Source of the DNA: JBDSKH01 sp050245915
GTDB taxonomy: Bacteria; Actinomycetota; Actinomycetes; Actinomycetales; Microbacteriaceae
Direction: 5' to 3'
DNA length: 63,904 nt
Assembly: GCA_050245915.1 (NCBI GenBank)
Contig: JBFWWZ010000011.1
Location: forward strand, 1-63,904
Made by a program: the position numbers and the translations under genes. Below are positions 48,473 through 59,100 of this stretch, piece by piece; position 1 is the first letter of the stretch, and every line of letters starts with the position of its first letter. The notes below the pieces were generated by a model. That model searched no databases. It had not been told where the DNA came from and saw only the letters and a program-made list of their open reading frames with translations.

Positions 48473-50787
48473 TCGCGGGTTCCCTTGATCAGATTGCGAA
48501 CACTATAACCACCGAGGGAACGCAGCGAGATGAGCGCTTTAACCCTCCCGCGGCGGTTGGTGTTGCCGTCGAGGACGGCGCGCAGCTCGCCCACCGCATC
48601 CCAGACGTGGTCGGCGTCGGCAGGCTCCGGATCGTCGGGGGCGAAGACCGCGCGATCGGCCACGGCCGCGAGCACACGCGACGGCAGGGTGCCGACGACG
48701 GCCGCGAGCTCGGAACGGGTGGCGGCCGCCGGCGGGGCGTAGCCGTGATCGACCACCGTGTCCGCGAACTCGTCCCACCCGCCGCGGATCCGTTGCAGCG
48801 TGTCGGGGGCGGTGCGGCGCAGCCGCCGCCTGCGCAGCTTGGCCGCGATGATGAACAGGAACGGCGCGGTCAGCACACCCGCGAACGCGAGCACCAGACC
48901 GGCGACCCGCAGCACACCCAGGATCACCTGCAGCACCGGGTCGAGCGAGTCGGGCTCGTCGCGTTCGCTGTCGGGCGTCGACTGGTCCTGGTTGGCATCC
49001 GGGCGGTCCGGTGGCGGCGGGACGATCGACTGCGGCCGCGCGACCTGGGTCGGGTCCTCCGGCTCCTCCTCGGGGATCGGACGCTCAAGCGGAACCGGAT
49101 CGAGCGTCACCCAGCCGTACTCGGCGGTGTCCACCTCGATCCAGGCGGTCACATCGTCCCCGCGCACGGTGAGCGTGTCGCCGGCGCCCTGCGGCAGGAA
49201 GCCGAACACCACGCGGGCGGGGAACCCGAGCTGCCGCGCCATCAGCGCCGCCGCGACGGCGTACTGCTCGGCATCGCCGATCATCCGCGGCGCGGTGAAC
49301 AGCTCGGTGATGCGGTCGGCGGCATGGCCGGAGCGGCTCGGCGGCTCGTCGTCGGAGAGTCCGTGACTGATGTAGCCCTCCTCCTTGATGGCGCTGAGCG
49401 CCGCGACGAGCCGGTCGCCCGGGTCCGCGATCCCCTGGATGTAGCCGTCGAGCGCGAGCGCGAGCTCGTCCGGCAGCGTGCCGAGCCGCGGGACGTCCGC
49501 GGAACCGGGGGTGACCTCCCCCAGCTGCTGCAGGGTCGGCTGATCCGGGATCACCGCGTCGAGCGTGTAGGAGTCACCGGCGGTGAGCCCGCCGATGACG
49601 GCGGCGGTCGCGCTGGTGCCGTTGTAGTAGAACGCGTCCCGCAGCCGCGCCGCGCGGTCGCCCCCGAAGTCCACCGTCTCGAACAACCCGACCGTGGGCA
49701 GCCAGACGCCGCTGTAGCCGTCGATGGTGACCTGCAGCTCGACGGGTGTGCCGTCGACCGCCGACTGGTCGACCCCGGCCGGGATGCGGACGAAGGTGCC
49801 CGAGGCGCTGTCGACCTTGTCGCTGCCGACCGCATAGACCACGCCGTCGTAGCTGTCGAGCGTCGCGATGCGGATGCGCCCGTCGGCGGGCAGGCCGGAG
49901 ACCGTGAACATGGTGTCGCCCGCCCGGTCGTCACGCAGGTAGCGCCGGAACCCGGCGAGCGGGCTCGGGTAGTCGCGAGGGTCGAACGGCTGCGCGATCT
50001 CGGTGCGCAGCACACTTCGTTCGGCGGAGGGCGGCATCACCGCGGCGGCGCCCATGGATGCGGTGGCCGCGACCGCGAGCAGCACGCCCCCCGCGATCAG
50101 GTTGCGCAGCCCGAACGAGGTCTCCAGCTCCCCCGCGGTCGGGTCCGTTGCGACAGCGAGCGACCGGATCGTCTCCCGGCGCCGGCGCCAGCGCCGCCAC
50201 ACCAGCCAGAGCAGGACGACGGCGAGCAGTCCGAGTGCCGCCGGGACCGGCCAGAGCGTCTTCTCCGGCCCGAACGCGATGCCCGCGAGGAAGACCACGA
50301 TGGGCGGGATCACCGCGAGCTCGCCCCACCTCGCCCGCAGCGCGATGCTCAGCGCCACGATCGACGACGCCAGGATCAGCACGAACGGCGGCACCAGCAG
50401 CGACTGGTACGCCCCCACCGGCAGGGCGATGGTGAGCAGCTGCTTCCAGCCGAGCGCGATCCCGGCGATCAGGTCCAGGATGCCGGGGAAGCTCGGCAGG
50501 AACCCCGCGATCGCCTGGTCCGGCACGGCGAGCGGCACCCCGGTGAGCAGAAGCACCGCGAAGCCGACCAGGATCACGACGTAGGAACGCCACCGGAAGA
50601 GCGCCCCGAGGATCGCCACCGCCGACCCGAGCACGGCGGCCGCGGCGACGACCACGATGAAACGGGTGTCCTGGTACACCGGCCACCAGGCGATCGCCGC
50701 GACAGCGGTGGTGAGCCAGAGCAGCAGCGTGTTGACGACGACGAATCCCGCGCCGAGCGGCGGGCGGGACGGTGCGGGCGCGCTCAT
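48469..50787 (-). CDS. Transglutaminase-fold membrane protein lacking catalytic Cys and His
   Basis: A 772-residue protein with about six to eight N-terminal membrane helices (residues 10-270 in groups), an extracytoplasmic transglutaminase-like domain (about 440-570), another helix near 655-680 and a C-terminal cytoplasmic part. In active TgpA-type enzymes the motif is a Cys within G-x-C-x-x-F/Y-A and a His before A-W-x-E. Here they read GDAEQYA (Ala506) and DVTAWIEV (Thr547). Only the Asp in TLDP remains. The fold is kept but the protein cannot be a normal transglutaminase. It is coupled by ATGA/GTGA-type overlaps to both neighbours. Confidence 0.82.
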   Translation of the reverse strand: MSAPAPSRPPLGAGFVVVNTLLLWLTTAVAAIAWWPVYQDTRFIVVVAAAAVLGSAVAILGALFRWRSYVVILVGFAVLLLTGVPLAVPDQAIAGFLPSFPGILDLIAGIALGWKQLLTIALPVGAYQSLLVPPFVLILASSIVALSIALRARWGELAVIPPIVVFLAGIAFGPEKTLWPVPAALGLLAVVLLWLVWRRWRRRRETIRSLAVATDPTAGELETSFGLRNLIAGGVLLAVAATASMGAAAVMPPSAERSVLRTEIAQPFDPRDYPSPLAGFRRYLRDDRAGDTMFTVSGLPADGRIRIATLDSYDGVVYAVGSDKVDSASGTFVRIPAGVDQSAVDGTPVELQVTIDGYSGVWLPTVGLFETVDFGGDRAARLRDAFYYNGTSATAAVIGGLTAGDSYTLDAVIPDQPTLQQLGEVTPGSADVPRLGTLPDELALALDGYIQGIADPGDRLVAALSAIKEEGYISHGLSDDEPPSRSGHAADRITELFTAPRMIGDAEQYAVAAALMARQLGFPARVVFGFLPQGAGDTLTVRGDDVTAWIEVDTAEYGWVTLDPVPLERPIPEEEPEDPTQVARPQSIVPPPPDRPDANQDQSTPDSERDEPDSLDPVLQVILGVLRVAGLVLAFAGVLTAPFLFIIAAKLRRRRLRRTAPDTLQRIRGGWDEFADTVVDHGYAPPAAATRSELAAVVGTLPSRVLAAVADRAVFAPDDPEPADADHVWDAVGELRAVLDGNTNRRGRVKALISLRSLGGYSVRNLIKGTRE

Positions 50788-52172
50788 GCGACCGCCGCCG
50801 TCCGCGCCAGCGCGATGCGCAGGTCGTCGAGGTAGCCGATGGTGAGCACGCTGAGACCGCTGACCCGGCGGAGGCCGGGCACGGCATCCGGGTCGCAGAC
50901 GATCGCGACCACCTCGACGCCGAGCGGGAACGTGTGCGCCGCCGCACGCAGCTCTGCGGGGGTGGCGCGCGACCCGCAGACCAGGAATGCGACCGAGATG
51001 CCTTCGACGTCGTCGGCGGCGACCCGTGCGATGTCGCGGATGTTCAGGGCGGCTGCGGCGACATCCACCACCGCCAGGTCGTCCAGCAGGCGGGTGGGCA
51101 CATGGGTGGCGAGCGAGCGGACCGCGAGGATCTTGCGTTTCGCGAACTCCGGCGTCACGGTGCTGACGACGACGGAGACGGTGCGTCCGTCACGGATCGC
51201 GCGCACGCCGAGGCTTCCTGCCACGCTGACCGCGAGCTCGAACTCCTCCTCGCTGGCGTAATCCCCGGTCGCGAGGGTCAGGGCGACCACCAGGTGGCTG
51301 CGCCGGGTCTGCTCGAACTGACGGACCATGAACGTGCCGGTCTTCGCCGTCGACTTCCAGTGGATGTACCGACGCTCGTCGCCGTTCTGGTACTCGCGCA
51401 GGGCGTGGAAGGCCACATCGCTGGAGGTGAGGTCGCGGGTGGGCGTGCCTTCGAGGTCGCGGATCAGGCCGGTGCTGGTGCTCGGCACCCCGATGGTGCG
51501 CGGGTGGACCACCAGTTCGGCGGAATCCGTCCAGAGCAGTTCGCGCCGCACCAGCCCGATCGGGTCTGCTCGCACGGTCCGCACCGGGCCGACCGGCACG
51601 ATGCCGCGCCGGGTGGTCGGGATGGCGAAGTCGTGCTGGTACTCGGCGCCGCCGCGCAGCCCCGGCATCGCCAGCTCGGCGAGCCCATGCCCCACCGGGA
51701 TCTCCACGGTGACGCCGAGCGTGCGGCGCCGGTGCGGGTTCACCACCTGGATGCGGCCGACGGCCGGATCGCCCATCACGACCCGGCGATGCGGCATGGT
51801 GAGCTGCACGTGGAACGGCGAGCGGCCGATCAGGTAGAGCGCGGCGACGACGACGAGCACCACGCTCGCCCAGCCGACGACGACCAGCTCGATCCAGCCC
51901 AGCGAGTAGCCGACGATGAACGCCACCGGGATCAGGGCCAGGATCACCCAGCCGAGCGGCGTGACCACCGCGGCGACGCGCGAGAACCCGCGCGAGATAC
52001 CCGACCCCAGGAACCTCCCGACCCGCACGAGGGCGATGACGGTGTCGGCGAGCACGCCGGTCCGCGCGCCAACCAGGCGCGTGCGCGTGTTCGTCAGGCC
52101 CTCGAGATCGTCGCGGGTCTGGGTGAGGTCGCGGCTCGTACTGCCGCGCGGGACGGGGTTCGGTGAGGTCAC
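50784..52172 (-). CDS. DUF58 membrane protein of the kinase-led block
   Basis: A 462-residue protein with two membrane helices (about residues 70-115) followed by the DUF58 region, including TRDLTSSDVAFHALREYQNG and RYIHWKSTAKTGTFMVRQFE (partial). It overlaps the MoxR gene by GTGA and the transglutaminase-fold gene by four bases. MoxR, DUF58 and a transglutaminase-fold protein are a recurrent trio in bacteria, thought to act together on an envelope target. It is larger than the DUF58 of the Bat-like operon and, unlike it, membrane-bound. Confidence 0.87.
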   Translation of the reverse strand: MTSPNPVPRGSTSRDLTQTRDDLEGLTNTRTRLVGARTGVLADTVIALVRVGRFLGSGISRGFSRVAAVVTPLGWVILALIPVAFIVGYSLGWIELVVVGWASVVLVVVAALYLIGRSPFHVQLTMPHRRVVMGDPAVGRIQVVNPHRRRTLGVTVEIPVGHGLAELAMPGLRGGAEYQHDFAIPTTRRGIVPVGPVRTVRADPIGLVRRELLWTDSAELVVHPRTIGVPSTSTGLIRDLEGTPTRDLTSSDVAFHALREYQNGDERRYIHWKSTAKTGTFMVRQFEQTRRSHLVVALTLATGDYASEEEFELAVSVAGSLGVRAIRDGRTVSVVVSTVTPEFAKRKILAVRSLATHVPTRLLDDLAVVDVAAAALNIRDIARVAADDVEGISVAFLVCGSRATPAELRAAAHTFPLGVEVVAIVCDPDAVPGLRRVSGLSVLTIGYLDDLRIALARTAAVA

Positions 52173-53140
52173 ACGGCTTGCCGATCGCTCGGCGGAGCGG
52201 TCTCGAGCAGAAGCTGGCCGATGATGCTCGAGGGGGTGACGCCGTCGAACTCGGCCTCCGGGTCGAGCACCAGGCGGTGCGCGAGCACCGGCTCGGCCAG
52301 CGACTTGACGTCGTCGGGCACGACATAGTGGCGACCGCTCGCAGCGGCGAGGGTCTTGGCGCTCCGCACCAGCGCGAGGGCGCCGCGGACGCTGACGCCG
52401 AGCCGCACCTCGGTGGCGGCGCGGGTGGCATCCACCAGCCGCGAGACGTAGTCGTTGACGCTCGGGTCGACGTGCACGGTCCGCGCCAGCTGCGCCATCT
52501 CGAGCACGGCGTCGGCGGTGACGACCGGCGGGATGGTGACGTCGTGGGCTTTGACCCCGGCGCCGTCCAGGATGCGGAGGGTCGAGGCGTGGTCGGGGTA
52601 GCCGATCGACGCCTTCAGCAGGAACCTGTCGAGCTGCGCCTCGGGCAGCCGGTAGGTGCCGGCCTGCTCGATCGGGTTCTGGGTGGCGATCACCATGAAC
52701 GGCAGGCCCACGTCGTGGGTCTCGCCGTCGACCGTCACGTGGCCCTCCTCCATGACCTCCAGCAGCGCCGCCTGCGTCTTCGGCGAGGCGCGGTTGATCT
52801 CGTCGGCGAGCACGATGTTCGCGAACACCGGGCCCCGGTGGAACGTGAACCGGCCGGTCTTCTGCTCGTAGATGCTCACCCCGGTGATGTCACCGGGCAG
52901 CAGGTCGGGGGTGAACTGGATGCGGCTCGAGGTGCCTGCCACGGTCTGGGCGATCGCGCGCGCGAACGAGGTCTTGCCGGTGCCCGGGTAGTCCTCGAGC
53001 AGCAGGTGACCTTCGCTGAGCAGCGCGACGAAGCCCAGGCGCACCACGAAGGTCTTGCCGAGCAGCACCTGCTCGACCCCCGCCACCATGCGGCCGAACG
53101 CCTCCTGGAAGGCGGTTGCCTGTTCCGGTGTCATCGTCAT
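52169..53140 (-). CDS. MoxR-family AAA+ ATPase of the kinase-led block
   Basis: A 323-residue AAA+ ATPase. Walker A is canonical (DYPGTGKTS), unlike the GLAKST of the other MoxR in this window. Walker B is VLADEINRASPKTQAALLEV, sensor 1 ATQNPIEQAGTY, and a LGVSVRGALALV arginine region follows. It begins 16 bases after the Ig-repeat protein stop and is coupled to DUF58. It probably remodels a protein complex with DUF58 as adaptor; the client is unknown, and the giant Ig protein or transglutaminase-fold protein are candidates. Confidence 0.9.
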   Translation of the reverse strand: MTMTPEQATAFQEAFGRMVAGVEQVLLGKTFVVRLGFVALLSEGHLLLEDYPGTGKTSFARAIAQTVAGTSSRIQFTPDLLPGDITGVSIYEQKTGRFTFHRGPVFANIVLADEINRASPKTQAALLEVMEEGHVTVDGETHDVGLPFMVIATQNPIEQAGTYRLPEAQLDRFLLKASIGYPDHASTLRILDGAGVKAHDVTIPPVVTADAVLEMAQLARTVHVDPSVNDYVSRLVDATRAATEVRLGVSVRGALALVRSAKTLAAASGRHYVVPDDVKSLAEPVLAHRLVLDPEAEFDGVTPSSIIGQLLLETAPPSDRQAV

Positions 53141-53156
53141 CGGGTTCTCATCTCTC

Positions 53157-56100
53157 TCAGAAGTCGCCCCACGAGTACTCGCGGGTGTACGTCGTTCCGT
53201 TGGCGGTGATCGTGACCACCAGGTTCGGGAAGCTCAGGCCCAGGATGCCGCCGTCGACCTCGCACTGGGCGGGCGTGCCGGGGTCGTCATCGGGACCGCA
53301 GGTCACGGAGACATCCGAGTATCCGGGTCCGGACGGCAGCGAGCCCCACACCCAGTAGCCGACCTGGTGCAGCGGCGGGGAGCCCTCGTCCGTGACCACC
53401 GACTGCAGGCCACCGGGGACCGCGTTGTTCACCGCGACCCCGCCGAGCGGGAACACGGGCGACCAGTCGGCGCTGCAGAGGAGCGCCTCGGGGTACTGCT
53501 TGCACGCCTTCACCTGCACGGACAGGTCGTTGCCGTAGTGCGAGCCGTTGCCGGTCGTCAGCAGCGAGCCCGGCGCGACGGGACCCGTCTCGGACTGGTC
53601 GGTCGTGCCGCCGATCAGCCGGTAGATGAAGGTGTCCGCGTCGGTGGAGCCCGAGCCGATGGTGAAGCTGTCCAGACGGAAGTCCCAGGTGGACGGCGAG
53701 CTGGACACCGGACCCGCGGTCGACACCGCGGTCACGGCACCCGGAGCGGCGCGCGGGGTGACCTCGACCTCCGTCGTCGGCACGCAGCCCTGGCCGTTGT
53801 AGGCGAACACGATCATCCGGTACGACTGGTTCGGCGTCAGCCCGCCGAAGCCGGTGCTGGTGGTCCCGCCGCCGACATGCTTCACGAACTGCCCGACCGG
53901 GGGCGGGGTGACGCTCGGCGAGCCGTTCTCCACGCCGCTCACCGTGCAGCTCGGCGCGGAGCCCGTGTAGATCGCCACGTAGTAGTTCGTGATCGCGGCG
54001 CCGTTGTCGGAGAACGCTCCGCCCCACGCGATGCTGGCGGTGGTGCCGTCGGTCAGCGAACCGGATGCCGTCGGCGCCCCGATCACGATCGGCGGCCCCG
54101 CAGGCACCCCGGTCCCCGACGCCTCGTTCCAGGCGGCGAGGCTGTTCGGCGCGGAGTTGCGGGCGCTCACCGTGTAGACCACAGAGCTCCCGTTGGCGAT
54201 CGAGGGCGCCTGGACGTTGCGCGTGTAGACGGTGCCGACCGGGTCGGAGGGGTCGACGCTCACGGTGGTGACCACTCCGCCGACCGTGACGACGTAGGTC
54301 TCGATCGGGCTGCCCGCTCCGCCGTCGGGTTTCGACCAGTGCACCCGCAGGCCCTGGTCGAGCGGACGGGACGACAGGTTCGTCGGCGGCGGCGGGATGA
54401 TGTCCGACCAGATCGCACCGGGCAGCGCGGTCGCCGCCGACGGGCCGATGTCGTTGATCGCCACCACCGACAGCCGCACCGCGTTCGACGGGCCGTTGCC
54501 CGGGGTGGTGAGCTCGCATCCGACCGTCGTCGTGCAGCTGGTGACGCCGAGGGCGGCGCCGTCCGCCGCGGAGGTCATGGTGACCTCGTAACTGGTGATG
54601 GGCGAGTTGTTGAACTGTCCGGGCACCCAGGCGAGTTTCAGCAGCCGGTCGCCGAACTCCGAGACCCGCACGTTCGTCACCGCGTCGGGCACGTCCTGGA
54701 TGGAGATGGTGACGTTGCCCCACACGTAGCGGTTGGCGTCGTTCGTGGCGTCCGCGACCTGGTACTGCAGGTTGATGTCGACGGCTGCGACGCCGGGGGC
54801 GACGGTGACGCTCAGGCGGGACTTGTCGGCGCTCGGCGTGATGACGACGCCCTCCGGGATGCTCTCGCCGCCGAGACCCCGGATGTCGAGCACGCGAAGG
54901 GGAGTCTCCGGGAACGGGTTGGTGGCGGCGTCGTTCGTCAGCACGTCCACGGTGGTGGTCTGGCCGCGCTGGGTGACCGCACGATCGGCGACCGGCTTCG
55001 CCAGCGGGCGGGTCGACGGGACGACCTGCAGCACGATGTTGCCGGCGCGGCCGTCGTTGATCGCATCGCGCACGCCCAGGCCGATGGATGTGGTGGACCC
55101 GGTCACGGCATCCGTGTCCGCCCGCAGCACGAGCCTCTGGCCGTTGAGCTCATAGGTGAAGCCCTCCGGCAGCGGCTGCAGCACCGAGTACACCAGCTCG
55201 TCGAGGTCGTCGTCGTACGGGTAGTTGGTCAGCCGCACCAGGTCGAGCTCCTTCTCCTCCCCCGGCTCGAAGTTGACCGTCCCGCCGTTGAACGCGGGAG
55301 GCTGGTTGTCGCGAGGCTCCACGTCGATCGGCAGGGTCAGGATCGCGGTGTGGCCCTCGGGGTCGTCCGCGGACGAGCCGTCGGTCACCTCGAAGGTGAT
55401 CGATGCGGGCCCGAAGTACTGGTCGGCCGAGGTGTACTCGAGCGTGAACTCGTCGACGACCAGGTCGTCGCCGTTCGCGTGGGTGGCGCGGACCGTGCTG
55501 GTGTCGGCGAGGCGCACCCGGTTGCCGCCGAGCGCGACCACATAGTCGTTGAGATCGATGCGGAGCGTGTCCTCGCTGTTGACCTTCAACGGCGGCGCAC
55601 TGCGGTCGAGCTGCGGAAGCGCGTCGTCGTAGCCGGGCACCCAGATGAACGCGAACGAGCGCACGTTGTCGTCGTCGGGATGCGAGACCGAGAACGGGAT
55701 GATCTGGCTCCGGTCGCCGATCACGACGCGGATCCGCTTATCGGGCAGCACCTGCGCGCCCGAGGAGTAGCCCTGCACGAGGGCGACACCGAGCTCGTTC
55801 GACTGCCCGTCGGGGAAGAACACGTTGTCGAGCACGCGGACGTCGACGCTGTCGCGCTCGAGCACGTCGCTGACCGCCAGCACGGTGTCGTTCGCCACCG
55901 GGTAGCCGAGCGGGGCGTCCGGGTCGACTTTGACGTAGACGAATGCCTGACTCGTGCCGCCGGACTCGTTCTGGATCGTGTAGATCACCGAGTAGTCGCC
56001 CGGCGCATCCGGGGGTGTGACCGTGACGATCGCATCGTCTTCGATGACCGCGGTGGTGTCGTCGGTGTTGGGCACCGCAGCGGTCACGACCAGGGGGCTG

Positions 56101-59100
56101 CCATCCGGATCGGAGTCGTTCGCGAGCACCTGCACCGAGATGCTGCGCCCCGGGCGCACCGTCACCTCGTCGGTGTTGGCGACCGGGTTGCGTGCGCCGT
56201 CGAGGGGCGCGGAGATGCCCACCCGCACGGTGCCGTCGGCCCGGGCGCCGAGGGCATCGACCACCGAGTAGGTGAACGTGTCGGTGCCGGTGGAGTAGTC
56301 GCCGGCCTCGTAGGTGATGTAGCCGGGCCCGACCTCGAGCACGGAGCCCTTCTCGGGGTTGCTGGCGATGCCGATCAGCTGCACCGAGTCGCCGTCGGGG
56401 TCGATGCCCGAGAGCGGGATCTCGATCTTCACCGTCTCGCCGGCGAGTACGCGAGCGGTGATACGCCTCGGCGCAGGCGCGTTGTTGGTGGCCTCGTCGA
56501 CCTCGCGCACCGCGATGTCGACCCGAGCCTGCGCGGTCTGCCCGTCGGGGCCGGCGATCGAGTACACGGCGGAGTAGTTGCCCGCGGTCTGCGGGGCAAG
56601 GTAGCGCAGGCGCGACCCGGTTGCGAACAGCAGACCGCCGCCGTCGGGGAGAGCCTGAGCCAGCTCAGGGAGCAGCGTGATCGCGGAGCCGTCGGGATGA
56701 TCGTCGTTGTCCAGCACGGGGATGTCGATCACGTCGCCGACGCGCACCGTCACCTCGTCATCGGTGGCGAGCGGCGGCTGCAGCTGATCGGGGATCGGCA
56801 GCTCGACCACGGTGATCGCGCCCTCCGCCTCGGCGAGGCCGTTGCTGATGCGGTAATTGAATGTGACGGAGTTGCCGTCGAGGGGGCCGCGCAGCGTGAC
56901 CCGCACCTCCCGCTGGTCGAGCACCTCCGCCTGGATGGGGCCGTTGGGGTCGACGTTGGTGACCCCGGTGACGACCAGCACACCGCCGGCGGGGTCGATG
57001 TCGGTCTGCGTCGGGTCGACGATCTGGTTCTGGAGGGTCGTGACGAAGATGGTCTTCGGCACCGTGATCGGCCGGGTGTTGGCGTCCGGCGGTGCGGCCA
57101 CATCGATCCGCACCAGTCCCGTCGCGGTCTGGTCGCCGTCGGTCACCGTGAACTCGATGTAGTGGGTGCGCACCTCGTTGCTCACGAAGGTGAACGTGCC
57201 GGCCTCGAAGCTCGGGTCGATGATCGAGCCCGATTTCGCGGGCACCGCGTTCAGCCGGAGGGTCCCGCTTCCGCCGCGCACGTGCGACATGGGCCGGATC
57301 GTGACCTCCTGGCCGGCGGTCGCCAGCGCGATCCACGGCTCGATGACGATCGGGACGTCGCCCGGCTCCTTGACGGTGATCGCGAGGCTGCCGGTGCCTT
57401 CCGCCTGACCGTCCGACATCGTGAGGGTGACGGCCTTCAGCGCTGCGCCGTCGCCGGCGTCGGAGAACACCACGACGCCGTCCGGCTTGTAGCTGACCCG
57501 GTCGGGTTCCGCGACGCTGGCGTTGGTGAGATAGAAGGCGTCGCCGTCGGGGTCGACCCAGTCGCCCTGCACCTGCGTCGAGATGCGGCCGCCCTGCTGC
57601 ACCGTCGTCTTCGTGGTGCGCACCTGCACCGGGGGCGAGTTCTCCTCCGCCGAGCGCACCGTGACGGTCACGGTGGCGCTGGCCGTGCCACCGCGCCCGT
57701 CCGTGATCGTGTAGTCGATGGCGATCTGCCCGGTGGCGTTATCGCTCAACGTGAGCAGCAGCTGCTGGTTGCGCGTCACCAGGTCGACGTGCCCGATCTC
57801 CTCGGGGATCCCGCCGTTCTGGGTGATGACGAGCACGTCCGCGTTCGGGTCGTAGTCGTTCAGCAGCACCGGCAGCAGGGTCGACTTGCCGGGACGGGCG
57901 CCGAACTCGTCGTCGACGGCGACCGGGGGCTTCTGCTCCTCATCGATCTCCGGCGGGACGTCTTCGTCGTTCTGCTGCTCCTGCTGATCCTGGTCCTCGA
58001 CGATCAGGTCGTCCCAGTTGTCGATCAGCTCGCCGTTCTGCTGCACCGCCCACGTCGCGCCCGAGCGGGTGTCGTTGAGCACGGCACGCTCGGTGTTCCA
58101 GGTGAAGGTGAGTGCCGCGGATCCGGGCATGCCGTCGAGCTCGAGTTCGACGCCCGAGCCCCCATCGCCCGGGCAGCGCCGCCAGGCGGTGCCGTTGCTC
58201 CAGGCGCCGTATTCGCACCCGGCCAGCACCAGCGGCGGGGCGACGCTCCCCGACTGGCCGTCGATGAGCGGGACCGGGTTCGCGCCGCTCAGCGGAACGC
58301 TCAGAATGCCGTCCTGCGTGCCGATCAGCACGCGCTCGGCGGCGGGGCCCGACTGCTGCAGCTTCGGGCCGGCGGTCGCATCGATCTGCTCGGTGAGGTC
58401 GACGGTCCGGCCGTCCAGGTACAGGATGCGGGTGCCGGCATCCAGCACCGCCCAGGTGTCGCCGACCGCCGTGATCTGGTAGTTGCGCGACCCGTTCTCG
58501 AGCTGGAGCCCCCAGCTGCGGTCGACCTCGTCGGAGCGCGTCGCGTCGACCCGGTGGACCTCGCCCACCTCGGGCGAATAGGCGAACAGGATGCCGTCGG
58601 GCGAGACGGTGACGACGGCGTCGCTGCCGAGGCTCAGGCTGGCGGGCGCGGTGGCGTCGAATCCGCTGAGCTCGATCATCGGCACGATCCAGAGCTCGCC
58701 GGTGCCCGATTCGAAGATGACGGCACGATCGCCCGCCAAGAACACCTGGGCCTGGTCGGGCGGAAGGGCGATGTTGTCGAGGATGGTGCTGGTCGCCGGG
58801 TCGACGGTCTCGACGACCGCGTTCGCATGGTCGACGAGCAGCACGGTGTCACCGTTCTGCACGGTCTCGAGCTGGTTCGCCCCTGCGGACACCACCGAGT
58901 TCAGCTCCAGCACCTCGGTGTTGGCGCGGCCGATGACCTGCCGGTTGCCGTTCGCCACCCAGACCGAGCCGTCATCCAGCTGCATCTTCTGCGCGGTGTA
59001 GCCGGTGGACACGATCGCGATCGTCGCCACGATCGCCGCGATCAGCACGCCGCTGGTGGCCGTGGCGACGAGCGAGCGATGGGATTTCAGCCAGGAGCGC

